A stretch of DNA of 64,000 nt from Domibacillus indicus (GCF_000970685.1 NZ_LAJB01000008.1:30890-94889); one strand, 5' to 3'. Numbered from the stretch's first letter, positions 53,522 through 63,680 are shown. Program-made: numbers and translations. Notes: a model not told the origin generated them from the sequence alone.

Positions 53522-54598
53522 TTGAAAACGATTAGTAAAGAAGCCGCCAAAATCCATCTTGACCGATACTTCTCTAAGCTTCAGCGAAAAAAAGAGACAG
53601 CCGGAATTCAGGTTTTTGTTGAAACTGATAAGCTGGATTTTCATTATACATATCCTTCCGAAAAGTGGAATATGCCGTTTCATATAGCCAGCATAGGCAA
53701 GCTTTTTACTGCCTCGCTTATTATGATTCTCTCCGAAAAAAACGATGTTTCCCTGCAAGACTCGCTTCTAAAATATTTTACAGCGAGCGAGCTTGAAGGA
53801 CTTTTTCTTATTCAAGGCAAAGACTATGCAGAGAAGGTAACAGTTGAACACCTGCTGACTCATACGTCGGGAGTTGCCGACTATTTTGAAGACAAGGTAC
53901 AATTCGGAGAATCGATGATGGAATTAATTATTTCCAACCCGGATAAAAAATGGTCACCATCTGAACTCATTGACTTTACAAGAGAGCGCCAGCAGGCAGC
54001 CGGCCTGCCTGGACAGAAATTTCATTACTCGGACACAGGTTATATTCTGCTTGGACTGCTTATTGAAAAAGTGACCGGCAGGCCTTTTCACGAAAGTCTC
54101 CACCAATATATTTTTCAGCCGCTTGGCATGAATGATTCCTATTTGCTTTACTGCTCTGAGCCTTTCCATCCAAAAAAAGCATTTCAGCCTGTTTGGCTGA
54201 ACGGCACCAATATAACCTTCAATCAAAGCTTGAGCGCCGACTGGTCCGGAGGAGGAATCATTTCGACACCCGCAGACCTTCTCTCTTTTTACAAGGGCTT
54301 TAGAGCGGGGTCTTTATTCCAGAAAGAGAAAGTACAGATGATGGAAAAAAGTCTCTCCAAATTCAGGAAGGGTATCTATTATGGGACAGGCATGATGGAG
54401 ATTCATTTCGAAGAGTTCTTTTTTCTTCTAAGAGGCCTCCCAAAAGTAAAAGGACATATCGGCATTCTTGCGACCCACCTGTTTTATGATCCTTCTACAG
54501 ATGCTTATATCGTTATGAATTTTGGCTCTAATAAACAAATGGTATCGAGCTTTAAAGCATTAATCCAAATCGTCTCTTATCTAAAGAAAATGCAGTAA
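53522..54598 (+). CDS. Serine hydrolase of the beta-lactamase/penicillin-binding-protein family
   Basis: 358 residues with a TTG start (GGAGG eight bases upstream). The SxxK motif is in HIASIGKLFTASL (about 57-60) and the YxN-like motif is YSDTGY at about 165-170. The third motif region is less clear. No signal peptide is visible, which is uncommon for penicillin-recognising enzymes; class C-like esterases and D-aminopeptidases are alternatives. A long hydrophobic-poor C-terminus is normal for this group. Followed by the broken protease gene. Confidence 0.85.
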   Translation: MKTISKEAAKIHLDRYFSKLQRKKETAGIQVFVETDKLDFHYTYPSEKWNMPFHIASIGKLFTASLIMILSEKNDVSLQDSLLKYFTASELEGLFLIQGKDYAEKVTVEHLLTHTSGVADYFEDKVQFGESMMELIISNPDKKWSPSELIDFTRERQQAAGLPGQKFHYSDTGYILLGLLIEKVTGRPFHESLHQYIFQPLGMNDSYLLYCSEPFHPKKAFQPVWLNGTNITFNQSLSADWSGGGIISTPADLLSFYKGFRAGSLFQKEKVQMMEKSLSKFRKGIYYGTGMMEIHFEEFFFLLRGLPKVKGHIGILATHLFYDPSTDAYIVMNFGSNKQMVSSFKALIQIVSYLKKMQ

Positions 54599-54625
54599 AC
54601 GTAAACGCTGTTCAGCATCTTTTTG

Positions 54626-55053
54626 ATGAATATGGCTTTTATTGCGATCCCGGACATATTGGAAGGGCGCAGCGGCAGCTTTAAAAAACGCGGTATTCAG
54701 TGACCTATATTGGAGTCTTTTGGAGCAGCGGTAAATGAAGAGTCCATGCTGCGCCTTGTTCTTGTTACTTTCTTTATCAGGCTTTTGACGAAAGCAAGGA
54801 AAAAAGCATTACTCTTTTTCGCATCTGGACCGCTATTTGTTTGTCCGCTGTAATTTTTGGCTCTCCGCACTACAGTACAGCCGAGGCTCACTTTGATATG
54901 ACATGGGGACTTTTCGCAAGCATGCTTCTTATAAATGGAATAGGCGGCATCGTGTTCGGCGCTCTGTTTATTTTTACAGGCCTTGAATTTGCTATTATCG
55001 CTCATTTCATGGCCGACCTCATGATCCACGTTATCGGTCCCTTATTTATTTAA
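54626..55053 (+). pseudogene. CPBP-family intramembrane metalloprotease, disrupted
   Basis: Frame 2 from 54626 reads IPDILEGRSGSF, a stop, then FGAAVNEESMLRLVLVTFFI and RLLTKARKKAL. Near 54815 the reading moves to frame 1 as LFRIWTAICLSAVIFGSPHY then STAEAHFDMTWGLFASMLLI and ends HFMADLMIHVIGPLFI. All three CPBP motifs survive (EExxxR, FxxxH, HxxxD) but in two frames with an internal stop, so the gene is broken or a sequencing error is present. The family includes Abi and bacteriocin-immunity proteins. Confidence 0.72.
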
Positions 55054-55070
55054 ATTATAAAATAAGGGAC

Positions 55071-55097
55071 TTTCAATGCGAGCAATGCGCCCTTATT
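55071..55097. terminator. Hairpin shared by broken CPBP gene and amidohydrolase
   Basis: AATAAGGG and CCCTTATT around a 11-base loop; the 3' arm touches the amidohydrolase stop (55096). No long U-run. Confidence 0.5.
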
Positions 55098-56685
55098 AAA
55101 CGCCTTTATCTCTGCTGTACACGGTACGACCTTCCACAACGGTTTTAACCGCTCTGGCGGCCAGCATATCTTCGGAGGTGCCGGCAAACAAATCACGGTC
55201 GAAAATTGAAAAATCTGCCGCATAGCCGGGTTTAATCAGCCCTCGTTCATGCTCCTTGCCAATAGCCTGTGCACTGCCGAGGGTATACATTTGAACCGCT
55301 TCAAAACGGGAGAGTTTTTGTTCCACTCCATAGCCGTCATGCGCTTCATGCGGCTTTTTGCGTTCGACCGCCGCATAAATAGATAGAAGAGGATTGATGT
55401 TTTCTACAGGTGCATCCGTTCCAGCCGCACACATTACACCGCGGTCCAAAAGCGTTTTCCATGGATAAGCAACGTCCAGCCGTTCTTTGCCCAGGCGGTC
55501 GACGACCCAGGGAAAGTCGGAAGGCACAAAGGCCGGCTGCACATCAACGACAACAGGCAGGGCAGCTATTCTGTCAATTAAGTCCCGGCGCAGCACACAG
55601 CCATGAATAAGGCGGTCCCGCTTTCCTGCTGGAACTGGGTGCTTTTCGATCAATTGCAATACTTGCTCTGCGGCTGCATCGCCGATAATATGTACTGCTA
55701 CTGCTTCATCGTATTTACGCGCAAGCTTTATTAATTGTTCCAGTTCTTCATCCGTATGAATCAGCAGCCCTTTATTGTCCGGCTGATCCGCATACGGCTT
55801 TGACAGCGCCGCAGTGGAGCCGCCCAGTGCTCCATCTGCGAAAATCTTCATTGCCCCCGGCTCAATAAATGGCTCATCAAACTCCACCCCGGCTTTTATC
55901 ATTTCTTCAAACACTGCATGGTGCCTGAGAAGGCTGACTCTAAAGTGCTGCTTCTCTCCAATTACACGGCGAAACGCAGTTAGAGGATTGGCAAAGCTGC
56001 CAAAGTAATGCATATCTTCTGTGTGACCGCCAGTTAATCCATATGACAGCATTTGATTGACTGCCAATTCGAGCACTTCTGTCAGATAATCGAGGTATGC
56101 TGCTCCTTTTCTCGGAATTGCCTCTGTAACAGGATCAATGGCTTTGTCATATAAAAGCCCGTTCAAATAACCAGCCGCATTTCGCCCGATTTCACCGCCC
56201 GGCGGCGGCTCACTCGCTTCTCCAATACTACCCGCTGAAAGTGCTGCTGTATTGCCTAGCGCCACATGATGGCAAACCCTTGTTAAGAGAATTGGACCTT
56301 TGCGGATAGCATCCAGCTCTTCTATTTCCGGAATACGCGCATCGACAAAGCTGTTTTCATTCCAGCCTTCACCAAACAGCCATTTATCCGGCGGGGTTCT
56401 CTCTGAAGCTTTTTGAACCAGCTGCAGCATTTCTTCCGCCGAGGAAGCCGCCGATAAATCCAGCCTTACAAAGGTTTCCCCCTGGAAAATCATGTGCAGA
56501 TGACTGTCTACAAAGCCCGGATACATAGCTGCTCCCTGTAAATCTATTCGCTCTTCCGCTTTTTCAATTAGTTGGTTCATAGCACCCGCTGCGATAATTT
56601 TCCCTTCTTCTACAAGGACCGCTTCTACTGTTTTATTTTCTTGTTCCATCGTGTAAATCGTTCCGCCATACCAAAGTTGTTTCAT
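55096..56685 (-). CDS. Amidohydrolase family protein (YtcJ type)
   Basis: 529 residues from the ATG at 56685 (AAAGGG eight bases upstream). Metal-dependent amidohydrolase of the YtcJ/ExoD group: metal ligands in GFVDSHLHMIFQG (about 60), Lys/His segments FADGALGGSTAAL and AVHIIGDAAAEQVL, and the catalytic Asp in CAAGTDAPVENINPL. Substrate unknown; relatives hydrolyse imidazolone- or amide-type compounds. No signal peptide. Single gene between the broken protease and glmS. Confidence 0.9.
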   Translation of the reverse strand: MKQLWYGGTIYTMEQENKTVEAVLVEEGKIIAAGAMNQLIEKAEERIDLQGAAMYPGFVDSHLHMIFQGETFVRLDLSAASSAEEMLQLVQKASERTPPDKWLFGEGWNENSFVDARIPEIEELDAIRKGPILLTRVCHHVALGNTAALSAGSIGEASEPPPGGEIGRNAAGYLNGLLYDKAIDPVTEAIPRKGAAYLDYLTEVLELAVNQMLSYGLTGGHTEDMHYFGSFANPLTAFRRVIGEKQHFRVSLLRHHAVFEEMIKAGVEFDEPFIEPGAMKIFADGALGGSTAALSKPYADQPDNKGLLIHTDEELEQLIKLARKYDEAVAVHIIGDAAAEQVLQLIEKHPVPAGKRDRLIHGCVLRRDLIDRIAALPVVVDVQPAFVPSDFPWVVDRLGKERLDVAYPWKTLLDRGVMCAAGTDAPVENINPLLSIYAAVERKKPHEAHDGYGVEQKLSRFEAVQMYTLGSAQAIGKEHERGLIKPGYAADFSIFDRDLFAGTSEDMLAARAVKTVVEGRTVYSRDKGV

Positions 56686-56803
56686 CAAAAGAACCCTTTC
56701 TCTGCTCGTTTTATCCTAGCTCAATCGAAAAAGTCAGCCACCTGAAAAAAAGAATGTAGATTAGGTTTTATTTTCAAATTAAGATTTATTCATTTTATTA
56801 TAC

Positions 56804-56835
56804 AAAAAACCGCCCGATGTTCGGACGGCTTTTTG
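56804..56835 (-). terminator. Terminator of glmS
   Basis: On the minus strand AGCCGTCCG and CGGGCGGTT around an A/C loop, followed by TTTTTTG. The arms begin immediately after the glmS stop. Confidence 0.87.
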
Positions 56836-56837
56836 TA

Positions 56838-58640
56838 TTATTCTACTGTTACAGATTTTGCAAGGTTACGCGGTTTATCGACGTCACAGCCGCGGTGAAG
56901 CGCTGCATAATACGCAATCAGCTGGAATGGCACAACAGCTGCAAGCGGTGCAAGAAGTTCATGAACTGGCGGCAGAACGTAACGGTCGCCTTCCTGTTCA
57001 AGACCTTTCATTGAAATTACGCATGTATTGGCACCCCGTGCTGCGACTTCTTTTACGTTTCCACGGATATTTAGATTCACAGACTCCTGCGTTGCCAGAG
57101 CGATTACCGGTGTACCGTCTTCAATCAGCGCGATCGTACCGTGTTTCAGCTCACCGCCGGCAAAGCCTTCTGCCTGGATATAAGAAATTTCTTTCAGCTT
57201 CAAGGCCCCTTCTAAGCCGACATAGTAGTCAACAGAACGGCCGATAAAGAAGCAATTGCGTGTTGTAGCCAGATAGTCTTTCGCGATTTGTTCGAATTCT
57301 TCTTTAGCATCGCAAAGAACTTCCATCGCATTGGCTACGATGCCGAGCTCGTGTACAAGATCGAACCCTGTATCGATGCCGGCTTTTTTCGCTGCTGCAT
57401 CTGCCAGGATAGACAGAACGGCAATTTGTGCAGTGTACGCTTTTGTAGACGCCACTGCAATTTCAGGGCCAGCATGAAGAAGCATCGTATAATCTGCTTC
57501 ACGTGACAGCGTAGAGCCCGCTACGTTCGTAATAGTGAGAGCTTTAAATCCAAGCTCTTTTATTCTTACCAGTACAGCACGGCTGTCTGCTGTTTCACCG
57601 CTTTGAGAAATAAAGATAAAGAGCGGCTTTTTCGATAGAAGCGGCATGTTGTAGACGAATTCACTCGCTACATGCACTTCCACTGGAATATTCGCCATTT
57701 GCTCTAAATATTGCTTGCCGACAAGGCCTGCATGGTAGCTTGTGCCGCATGCAACAATATAAAGACGGTCCGCTTCGTTCAGCGCATTAACGATGTTCTG
57801 GTCTACCTCAAGCTCGCCCTGCTCGTTCTGGTATGCCTGCATAATTTTACGGATAACAAATGGCTGCTCATCCGTTTCTTTTAACATGTAATGCGGATAT
57901 GTGCCTTTCTCAATATCTCCGGCATCTAATTCCGCTGTATAAGGAGCACGTTCAATACGTTCGCCGTTTTCATTTTTGATTGTAACGGATTCTTTTGTGA
58001 CGATGACCATTTCTTTGTCCATCAATTCTACAAATTGATTCGTTACTTGAAGCATTGCCATTGCATCAGATGCAACAACATTGCACTCTTCACCAAGACC
58101 GATTAAAAGCGGGCTTTTGTTTTTCGCCACATAAATCGTGTCTTCGTCTTCTTTATCCAAAAGAGCAATCGCATAAGAGCCTTTTAAAAGACCAAGCGTT
58201 TTACGGAATGCTTCTTCTGTTGTTAATCCATCCTTTGCAAATAAGCCGATCAGTTGCACAATGACTTCTGTGTCTGTATCACTTTGAAGTGCCACATCCA
58301 GCAGATATTCGCGTTTCAGCTGCTCATCGTTTTCGATAACGCCGTTGTGTACAATTGTGTAACGGCTGCCTGCATTCTGGTGTGGATGCGCGTTGTACCG
58401 GCTTGGCACACCGTGAGTCGCCCAGCGAGTGTGACCAATTCCTACATAGGATTGTACATCTTCGTCTACAATCTCACGCAAATCAGCGATACGTCCTTTT
58501 TCTTTGAAAATGTGCACACCCTCTGTGTTGCGCACAGCAATACCGGCTGAGTCGTAGCCGCGGTATTCGAGCTTTTCAAGCCCTTTCAATAAAATTTCTT
58601 TCGTATCCTCACTGCCGATATATCCAACTATTCCGCACAT
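56838..58640 (-). CDS. glmS: Glutamine--fructose-6-phosphate aminotransferase (GlmS)
   Basis: 600 residues from the ATG at 58640 (GGGAGG seven bases upstream), with the nucleophile Cys2 exposed in MCGIVGYIG; a frame extension to 58691 reaches into the leader. Glutaminase domain (1-240, including GHTRWATHG) and two SIS domains (about 285-600, [17 protein letters not shown] and [13 protein letters not shown]). Makes glucosamine-6-phosphate for peptidoglycan. Controlled by the self-cleaving ribozyme in its leader. Confidence 0.97.
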   Translation of the reverse strand: MCGIVGYIGSEDTKEILLKGLEKLEYRGYDSAGIAVRNTEGVHIFKEKGRIADLREIVDEDVQSYVGIGHTRWATHGVPSRYNAHPHQNAGSRYTIVHNGVIENDEQLKREYLLDVALQSDTDTEVIVQLIGLFAKDGLTTEEAFRKTLGLLKGSYAIALLDKEDEDTIYVAKNKSPLLIGLGEECNVVASDAMAMLQVTNQFVELMDKEMVIVTKESVTIKNENGERIERAPYTAELDAGDIEKGTYPHYMLKETDEQPFVIRKIMQAYQNEQGELEVDQNIVNALNEADRLYIVACGTSYHAGLVGKQYLEQMANIPVEVHVASEFVYNMPLLSKKPLFIFISQSGETADSRAVLVRIKELGFKALTITNVAGSTLSREADYTMLLHAGPEIAVASTKAYTAQIAVLSILADAAAKKAGIDTGFDLVHELGIVANAMEVLCDAKEEFEQIAKDYLATTRNCFFIGRSVDYYVGLEGALKLKEISYIQAEGFAGGELKHGTIALIEDGTPVIALATQESVNLNIRGNVKEVAARGANTCVISMKGLEQEGDRYVLPPVHELLAPLAAVVPFQLIAYYAALHRGCDVDKPRNLAKSVTVE

Positions 58641-58726
58641 AATTTTTCCTCCCGGTGAGAGGCGTCGGCAAACAAGCGCCGGCTGGGGCACATTGCCTGC
58701 CGCGCTCCTTCATATTTTTATTGTTT

Positions 58727-58886
58727 TTTAGGCACATGTTCCATTCCTTTGTGCAAAAGGTTGCCCCCTTGTTTTAAGAATAAACATAACAGCTGTGTAC
58801 CTGCAGCCGGGAGGTATCCGCCGAATCATCGATAAACCTCCTCCTCGTCAACTGAACGTATGGTCGTCCGGTTCAGTTCAGGCGCT
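58727..58886 (-). ncRNA. glmS self-cleaving ribozyme/riboswitch
   Basis: Minus-strand core: A|GCGCC cleavage site (A at 58886, G at 58885), then TTGACGAGGA, GGTTTATCGA, TTCGGCGGAT, CCTCCCGGCTG, ACAAGGGGG and GAACATGTGCC. These are the P1-P2 and pseudoknot elements of the glmS ribozyme in the standard order. Glucosamine-6-phosphate would trigger cleavage and mRNA decay, giving feedback control. Confidence 0.96.
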
Positions 58887-58946
58887 TTTAATAAAACACG
58901 TATCTATCTCTCTCGCTCCTTTCTATGTACAGATAAAAACACGATA

Positions 58947-58975
58947 ATCATACCGCGTTCTATCTGTTTCGTCAA
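58947..58975 (-). promoter_or_regulatory. SigA promoter of glmS
   Basis: TTGACG (58970-58975), 17 bases, TATGAT (58947-58952). The predicted start would lie about 60 bases upstream of the ribozyme cleavage site. Confidence 0.85.
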
Positions 58976-59113
58976 CGAAAAAATAATTTTTGCTTCCTAA
59001 AAACAGGAGATCAGGCAGCGCGGCAGCCATTCAAAAGAAGAATACACTATTAAGAGATGCAGGCTTATGCGAAAATGGAACGGCTCCCGGAAAAACAGCC
59101 GCTGCTTTAAAAC

Positions 59114-59163
59114 AAAAAGAAGCCGGACAGCCCGTTTAAAACCGGCTGCCGAACTTCTTTTTT
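59114..59163 (-). terminator. Terminator after glmM
   Basis: A long stem: on the minus strand AGAAG, CGGCAGCC pairs with GGGCTG, CCGGCTTCT, followed by TTTTTG. It separates the sigW-glmM transcripts from glmS. Confidence 0.88.
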
Positions 59164-59164
59164 A

Positions 59165-60514
59165 TTATACGTGAAGCCCCATTTCTTCTTCGACAATTTT
59201 TGCTATACGATCTGTGTATGCGTAGCATTGCTCTTCAGTAGCAGCTTCTACCATAACCCGAACAAGCGGCTCAGTACCGGAAGGGCGGACAAGCACCCGG
59301 CCGTTTCCAGCCATTTCGGCTTCTACTTTTTCAATTTCTGCTTTCACTTTTGCATTGTCTGTCACATGGTATTTATCTGTTACCCGGACATTCACAAGCT
59401 TCTGCGGAAACTTCTTCATTTCTGATGCCAGCTCGGAAAGAGATTTTTTCGTGGCTTTCATAATATTGGCAAGCTGAAGGCCGCTGAGCAGGCCATCACC
59501 TGTTGTATTGTAATCAAGGAAAATAATGTGCCCGGACTGTTCTCCGCCTAGATTATAGTTGTATTTTTTCATTGCTTCTACAACGTAGCGGTCACCGACA
59601 GCCGTTTGTTCACTTTTAATTCCATGCTCTTCAATGCCTTTGTAAAAACCAAGGTTGCTCATAACGGTTGACACGATCGTATCATTGTTCAAGCGTCCCT
59701 GCTCTTTCATATAGCGCGCGCAAATAAACATAATTTGATCGCCGTCGACAATATTTCCTTTTTCATCAACTGCAATAAGACGGTCTCCATCCCCGTCAAA
59801 GGCAAGGCCAAGGTCTGCTTCTTTTTCTTTTACAAACTGTGCCAGCTTCTCCGGATGAGTAGACCCCACGCCATCATTAATATTCAAACCGTTCGGTGAA
59901 GCACCCATCGTAGAAATGTCCGCTTCCAGGTCTGCAAATAAATGAGCAGCAAGCGAGGAAGTGGCACCGTGCGCGCAGTCAAGAGCGACATGAATTCCTT
60001 CAAAGTCTTCATCGACAGACTGCTTTAAGAATTGCAGGTATTTTTGCCCGCCTTCAAAGTAATCATTTAATGAACCAAGATCTGCTCCTGAAGGGCGTGG
60101 CAGAAGATCTTTTTCCTGATCAAGAAGCTTTTCAATTTCAGCTTCCTGTTCATCAGAAAGCTTAAACCCGTCTGATCCAAAAAACTTTATGCCGTTATCC
60201 TGAACAGGGTTATGAGAAGCAGAGATCATGACGCCTGCCTGCGCATCCAGCGCTTTTGTTAAATATGCCACTCCCGGCGTTGAAATAACGCCGAGGCGCA
60301 TAACCTCTGCTCCAATAGAAAGAAGTCCCGCTACAAGCGCTCCTTCAAGCATCGGTCCTGAAATACGTGTATCCCGTCCAATTAACACTTTTGGACGATC
60401 AGCGTCTTTTGTTAATACATAACCGCCAAACCGGCCCAGCTTAAACGCAAGCTCCGGCGTCAACTCTGCATTTGCGACACCTCTGACACCATCTGTACCA
60501 AAATACTTACCCAT
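59165..60514 (-). CDS. glmM: Phosphoglucosamine mutase (GlmM)
   Basis: 449 residues. Alpha-D-phosphohexomutase with the phosphoserine loop [10 protein letters not shown] at about 95-104 (active Ser in TSASHNPxx form), the metal loop DGDGDR at about 240 and the substrate loop GGEQSGHI at about 325. Converts glucosamine-6-phosphate to glucosamine-1-phosphate, the step after GlmS. In the c-di-AMP operon cdaA-cdaR-glmM, where GlmM is known to bind and inhibit CdaA. GGAGAG precedes the ATG. Confidence 0.96.
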   Translation of the reverse strand: MGKYFGTDGVRGVANAELTPELAFKLGRFGGYVLTKDADRPKVLIGRDTRISGPMLEGALVAGLLSIGAEVMRLGVISTPGVAYLTKALDAQAGVMISASHNPVQDNGIKFFGSDGFKLSDEQEAEIEKLLDQEKDLLPRPSGADLGSLNDYFEGGQKYLQFLKQSVDEDFEGIHVALDCAHGATSSLAAHLFADLEADISTMGASPNGLNINDGVGSTHPEKLAQFVKEKEADLGLAFDGDGDRLIAVDEKGNIVDGDQIMFICARYMKEQGRLNNDTIVSTVMSNLGFYKGIEEHGIKSEQTAVGDRYVVEAMKKYNYNLGGEQSGHIIFLDYNTTGDGLLSGLQLANIMKATKKSLSELASEMKKFPQKLVNVRVTDKYHVTDNAKVKAEIEKVEAEMAGNGRVLVRPSGTEPLVRVMVEAATEEQCYAYTDRIAKIVEEEMGLHV

Positions 60515-60551
60515 CTATTGTTTTCTCTCCTTTTATCAAAACGGCTTTTTA

Positions 60552-61499
60552 TTATTTGTCCGTTGATTTTTCGACTGTAACTTTTACCTTTACTTCCTGC
60601 GGCGATGAAAAGTTAAATTGTTCTCCAAGATTAACCGGGACTGTCAGCGTTGTATCTTTCGTTACACCGCTCACATCAACCGGAAGTGAAAATTCTTTTA
60701 GCTCCTTCAAAGCGGACTCTTTCCCGTAAATCGTAATCTCACTTATATCCGGTTCAAGGGAGGTAACAGTAAGATCATTTGCCGGCGTTCCTTTTGAAAC
60801 AGCATTCAACGGAACCTTTTTGCTTGGGTTTTTAACTGAAATGGAAACCTGCACGGTAGCCGGCTCCACTTTCACATCCAATTTATTTAAGTTTCCGTCT
60901 AACACCTGAACCGCTGCAGTGGCTGTGGTTTCCTCGCTAATTTCATCCTCTCCTGTTAAAGCAGTACGGACAAAAGCAATTTTCTCAATATCTGATTCAG
61001 AGCCCGTTACTTCTACTTCATGAGGAGCAACGGTTACGTTTTCTACTTGGTAGCCCTCCGCAAGAGCGGAATCATTGAACTCGGGTGTAACGGTTTTTGT
61101 GGTTGTCACTTTTTCCTCAATGGTCACATCCACCGCTGAAGGCAAAATCGTTACATCAAGTTTATCAGAAAAATTTTTGTGTTTAATGGCTACCCGGTGT
61201 TTTCCGATTTCATAATCAGTTAAATCAATCATTACTTCAAAATCCCGCAGCCGCTTTGTTGATTCAATAATACTTTTCGGCCCCGACAGTTCAACACGGA
61301 CCTGCTCCGGCACCCCGGATACATATAAATTTTCTGTATCATAATAGGCCTTTACCGGTACATTCGTCAATATCTCGGTTGAATCACCTGCCGGCTGCAC
61401 AGCTTCAAAGTCACTAAAATTCACAGTCATGTACAGCAAAAAAGCCAGCAGAAACGCAACAATTCTTGTGAACCATTTGTTTTCAATGAAACTATCCAT
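60552..61499 (-). CDS. cdaR: CdaA regulatory protein CdaR (YbbR-domain protein)
   Basis: 315 residues from the ATG at 61499 (AAGGGG upstream), overlapping the cdaA stop by eight bases. One N-terminal membrane helix (about 10-29, TRIVAFLLAFLLYMTVNF) then four YbbR repeats facing outside (for example VPVKAYYDTENLYVSGVPEQ, VTIEEKVTTTKTV, PLNAVSKGT). Regulates the diadenylate cyclase CdaA. A longer frame to 61550 is not supported by a ribosome binding site. Confidence 0.94.
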   Translation of the reverse strand: MDSFIENKWFTRIVAFLLAFLLYMTVNFSDFEAVQPAGDSTEILTNVPVKAYYDTENLYVSGVPEQVRVELSGPKSIIESTKRLRDFEVMIDLTDYEIGKHRVAIKHKNFSDKLDVTILPSAVDVTIEEKVTTTKTVTPEFNDSALAEGYQVENVTVAPHEVEVTGSESDIEKIAFVRTALTGEDEISEETTATAAVQVLDGNLNKLDVKVEPATVQVSISVKNPSKKVPLNAVSKGTPANDLTVTSLEPDISEITIYGKESALKELKEFSLPVDVSGVTKDTTLTVPVNLGEQFNFSSPQEVKVKVTVEKSTDK

Positions 61500-62331
61500 T
61501 ATTTTTGCGCCCCTTCCATGTCCAGCGGTTAGAAGAATCATTTTTAACAATTCCAGTTAATAACTGGTGCTCCAAAATATCCTGAAACTCCTCTTCCGTT
61601 AAATCACGGTACAAGTCGCCATTTCGAGTAACTGAAATGGCGCCTGTTTCTTCCGAGACAACAATGGTTAAACTGTCGGTAACTTCACTAATACCAAGTG
61701 CAGCCCGGTGCCTTGTTCCGAGCTCCTTTGAAATAAATGGATTTTCAGAAAGCGGCAGGTAACAAGCCGCTGCCGCAATTTGATCCTTTTGAATAATAAC
61801 GGCTCCATCATGCAATGGTGTATTTGGAATGAAGATGTTAATTAAAAGCTCGGAAGTAATAACAGACTGCATCGGAATGCCTGTTTCAATATAATCATTC
61901 ATTCCCGTTTCTTTTTCAATAGAGATTAATGCCCCAATTCTGCGTTTTCCCATGTAACGAACAGATTTAACGAGCGCGTCAATAATTTTGCGCTGCTCCT
62001 CATCTTCCTGAATGGCGCTGCGGGAAAAAATCCGCCCGCGCCCTAACTGTTCTAATGCACGGCGCACTTCAGGCTGGAAGATAATAATAACGGCGAGAAA
62101 ACCCCAAGTCAGCGCCTGCTGCATTATCCAGCTCAGCGTATCTAACCCGGTAAATCCGGCAATCGCCCGAATAATAATAATAACAAAAATTCCCTTTAAC
62201 AATTGAACAGCTTTCGTTCCTCTAATTACCATTAGTAGTTTGTAAACAACATACCAGACGAGCAATATATCAATCGTGTTCGATAAATAATCAATAAATG
62301 TATAATCTTGAAAATAAGTCGTAAACGGCAT
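61492..62331 (-). CDS. cdaA: Diadenylate cyclase CdaA (c-di-AMP synthase)
   Basis: 279 residues. Three membrane helices in the first 90 residues, then the DAC domain with the catalytic DGA in PLHDGAVIIQKDQIAAAACY and the RHR motif in LGTRHRAALGISE. Makes c-di-AMP from two ATP, an essential messenger for potassium and cell-wall homeostasis. CTGGAGG precedes the ATG by seven bases. First gene of the cdaA-cdaR-glmM operon, about 110 bases after rsiW. Confidence 0.96.
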   Translation of the reverse strand: MPFTTYFQDYTFIDYLSNTIDILLVWYVVYKLLMVIRGTKAVQLLKGIFVIIIIRAIAGFTGLDTLSWIMQQALTWGFLAVIIIFQPEVRRALEQLGRGRIFSRSAIQEDEEQRKIIDALVKSVRYMGKRRIGALISIEKETGMNDYIETGIPMQSVITSELLINIFIPNTPLHDGAVIIQKDQIAAAACYLPLSENPFISKELGTRHRAALGISEVTDSLTIVVSEETGAISVTRNGDLYRDLTEEEFQDILEHQLLTGIVKNDSSNRWTWKGRKNNG

Positions 62332-62412
62332 ACTAGATCCTCCAGGTTGGAATTACGGAGCCGTGAAGAAATCACTTTCTTCCTTAACCTGTCCATTATA
62401 ACATACAAGCCG

Positions 62413-62443
62413 AAGAGAAGCAGACGATACCCGTCTGCTTCTT
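62413..62443 (-). terminator. Hairpin after rsiW, inside the sigW-cdaA region
   Basis: AGAAGCAGACG pairs with CGTCTGCTTCT around the loop ATACC; the tail TCTTCGGC on the minus strand has few U, so readthrough into cdaA is likely. The 3' arm overlaps the rsiW stop. Confidence 0.65.
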
Positions 62444-63038
62444 ATTGAAATAATGACTTTATTTCATACCAAATTCTGCCGAATAACTGGTCTATTTCTT
62501 CAATTTCACCTGTTACGTTTCCAGCGGATGCCATAAAGCGTTCCCCGTTTATAACGGTAACATCGCCTTTTACGGAGCCTTCAATCCGAATATCCCCGTT
62601 TTTCACAATGATATCCTCTTCAATTACTGTTCCAGCAGGGACAATCACAGTCTCATTTTCTACTTTTAGCTCACTGTTTTTGGTGAAAGCAAAATGATTG
62701 TTTTCCTGGCTGGCCAGTGAGGCAAAGCCGCCGCTCATTAATAAAAGAAATAGGGCTGCTGCGGTTAAGAACGGGTGGTTGCGGAACCAGCGTTCAATTC
62801 CGATTTTTTTTCCTTCTTTCGGAAGGAGTGAGAGCACTCTCGCTGTGAAACCGGCAGGAGCTTCAATATGGGAAGCACTTTGAACCAGTGCAATAGTTTT
62901 CTTTAATTCCGCAAAATGCTTTTGGCAGTCCGCACATGTTTCAATATGAAATTTTAATTCCTGCTTTGCTTTTTCTTGAATATCCCCATCCAGATACTCA
63001 TGCATATAATGAACAATCTGCTTTGGACAAGATGTCAT
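62442..63038 (-). CDS. rsiW: Anti-sigma-W factor RsiW
   Basis: 198 residues. Zinc-binding anti-sigma (ZAS) domain with the HxxxCxxC ligands in KFHIETCADCQKHF at about 30-43, one membrane helix (about 88-108, FLTAAALFLLLMSGGFASLA), and an extracytoplasmic tail cleaved by regulated proteolysis in the Bacillus system. Holds SigW at the membrane. Starts 18 bases after sigW with an AAAGGGTG site. Confidence 0.95.
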   Translation of the reverse strand: MTSCPKQIVHYMHEYLDGDIQEKAKQELKFHIETCADCQKHFAELKKTIALVQSASHIEAPAGFTARVLSLLPKEGKKIGIERWFRNHPFLTAAALFLLLMSGGFASLASQENNHFAFTKNSELKVENETVIVPAGTVIEEDIIVKNGDIRIEGSVKGDVTVINGERFMASAGNVTGEIEEIDQLFGRIWYEIKSLFQ

Positions 63039-63056
63039 CGCTCATCGCACCCTTTC

Positions 63057-63620
63057 TCACAAATGCCGCAGATGCTTACGCAGTGCTTCACGTCCCCGGT
63101 GCACACGTGTTTTTACGGTGCCAAGAGGCAGTTCTAATATATCTGCTATTTCCTGCAGCGGCAATTCTTCAATATATTTCAAGACAATCACCGAACGATA
63201 CTTTTCTGGAAGCATGATTATTGCTTTATGGATTGATGCTTGTACTTCCAGTCCTTCTACTTCTTCCTCGGGAAGCTGGCCGCCTGACGCCACATGAGAA
63301 TACATATTAAGCCCTTCTGTTCCGGCGATTTCTGCGTCTAAATGATAATCCGGCTTTTTTTTACGGATTTTATCAATGCACAGATTTGTTGCAATTCGGT
63401 ACAGCCATGTTGAAAACTTTTTATTTTGATTATATGTGTGTATATTTAAAAAAGCTTTCAAGAAGGTTTCCTGGGCGGCATCCTCAGCCTCGTGGCGGTC
63501 CCAGAGCATACGAAAACAGATCTGGTATACTTTGTCTTTATAAAGCTCGACAATTTCTCCAAATGCGTTTTGATCTCCTTTTATTACTTGTTTAATTCGT
63601 CTTTGTACAATTAAATCCAT
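63057..63620 (-). CDS. sigW: RNA polymerase sigma factor SigW (ECF)
   Basis: 187 residues from the ATG at 63620 (GGAGGGAG seven bases upstream). ECF sigma factor with region 2 (YKDKVYQICFRMLWDRHEAE then DAAQETFLKAF) and region 4 (LPLQEIADILELPLGTVKTR then VHRGREALRKHL). Controls the cell-envelope stress regulon. Co-transcribed with rsiW. The open frame to 63668 covers the promoter. Confidence 0.96.
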   Translation of the reverse strand: MDLIVQRRIKQVIKGDQNAFGEIVELYKDKVYQICFRMLWDRHEAEDAAQETFLKAFLNIHTYNQNKKFSTWLYRIATNLCIDKIRKKKPDYHLDAEIAGTEGLNMYSHVASGGQLPEEEVEGLEVQASIHKAIIMLPEKYRSVIVLKYIEELPLQEIADILELPLGTVKTRVHRGREALRKHLRHL

Positions 63621-63653
63621 TTCTTCTCCCTCCGCCCTCGCGGTATGTAGTAA

Positions 63654-63680
63654 TACGGACATTGGCATATAAAAGTTTCA
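63654..63680 (-). promoter_or_regulatory. SigW autoregulatory promoter
   Basis: On the minus strand TGAAAC (63675-63680), 17 bases, CGTA (63654-63657), which fits the SigW consensus TGAAAC-N16-CGTA with one extra base. About 35 bases upstream of sigW. Region 63681-64000 contains no gene that I can support. Confidence 0.75.
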
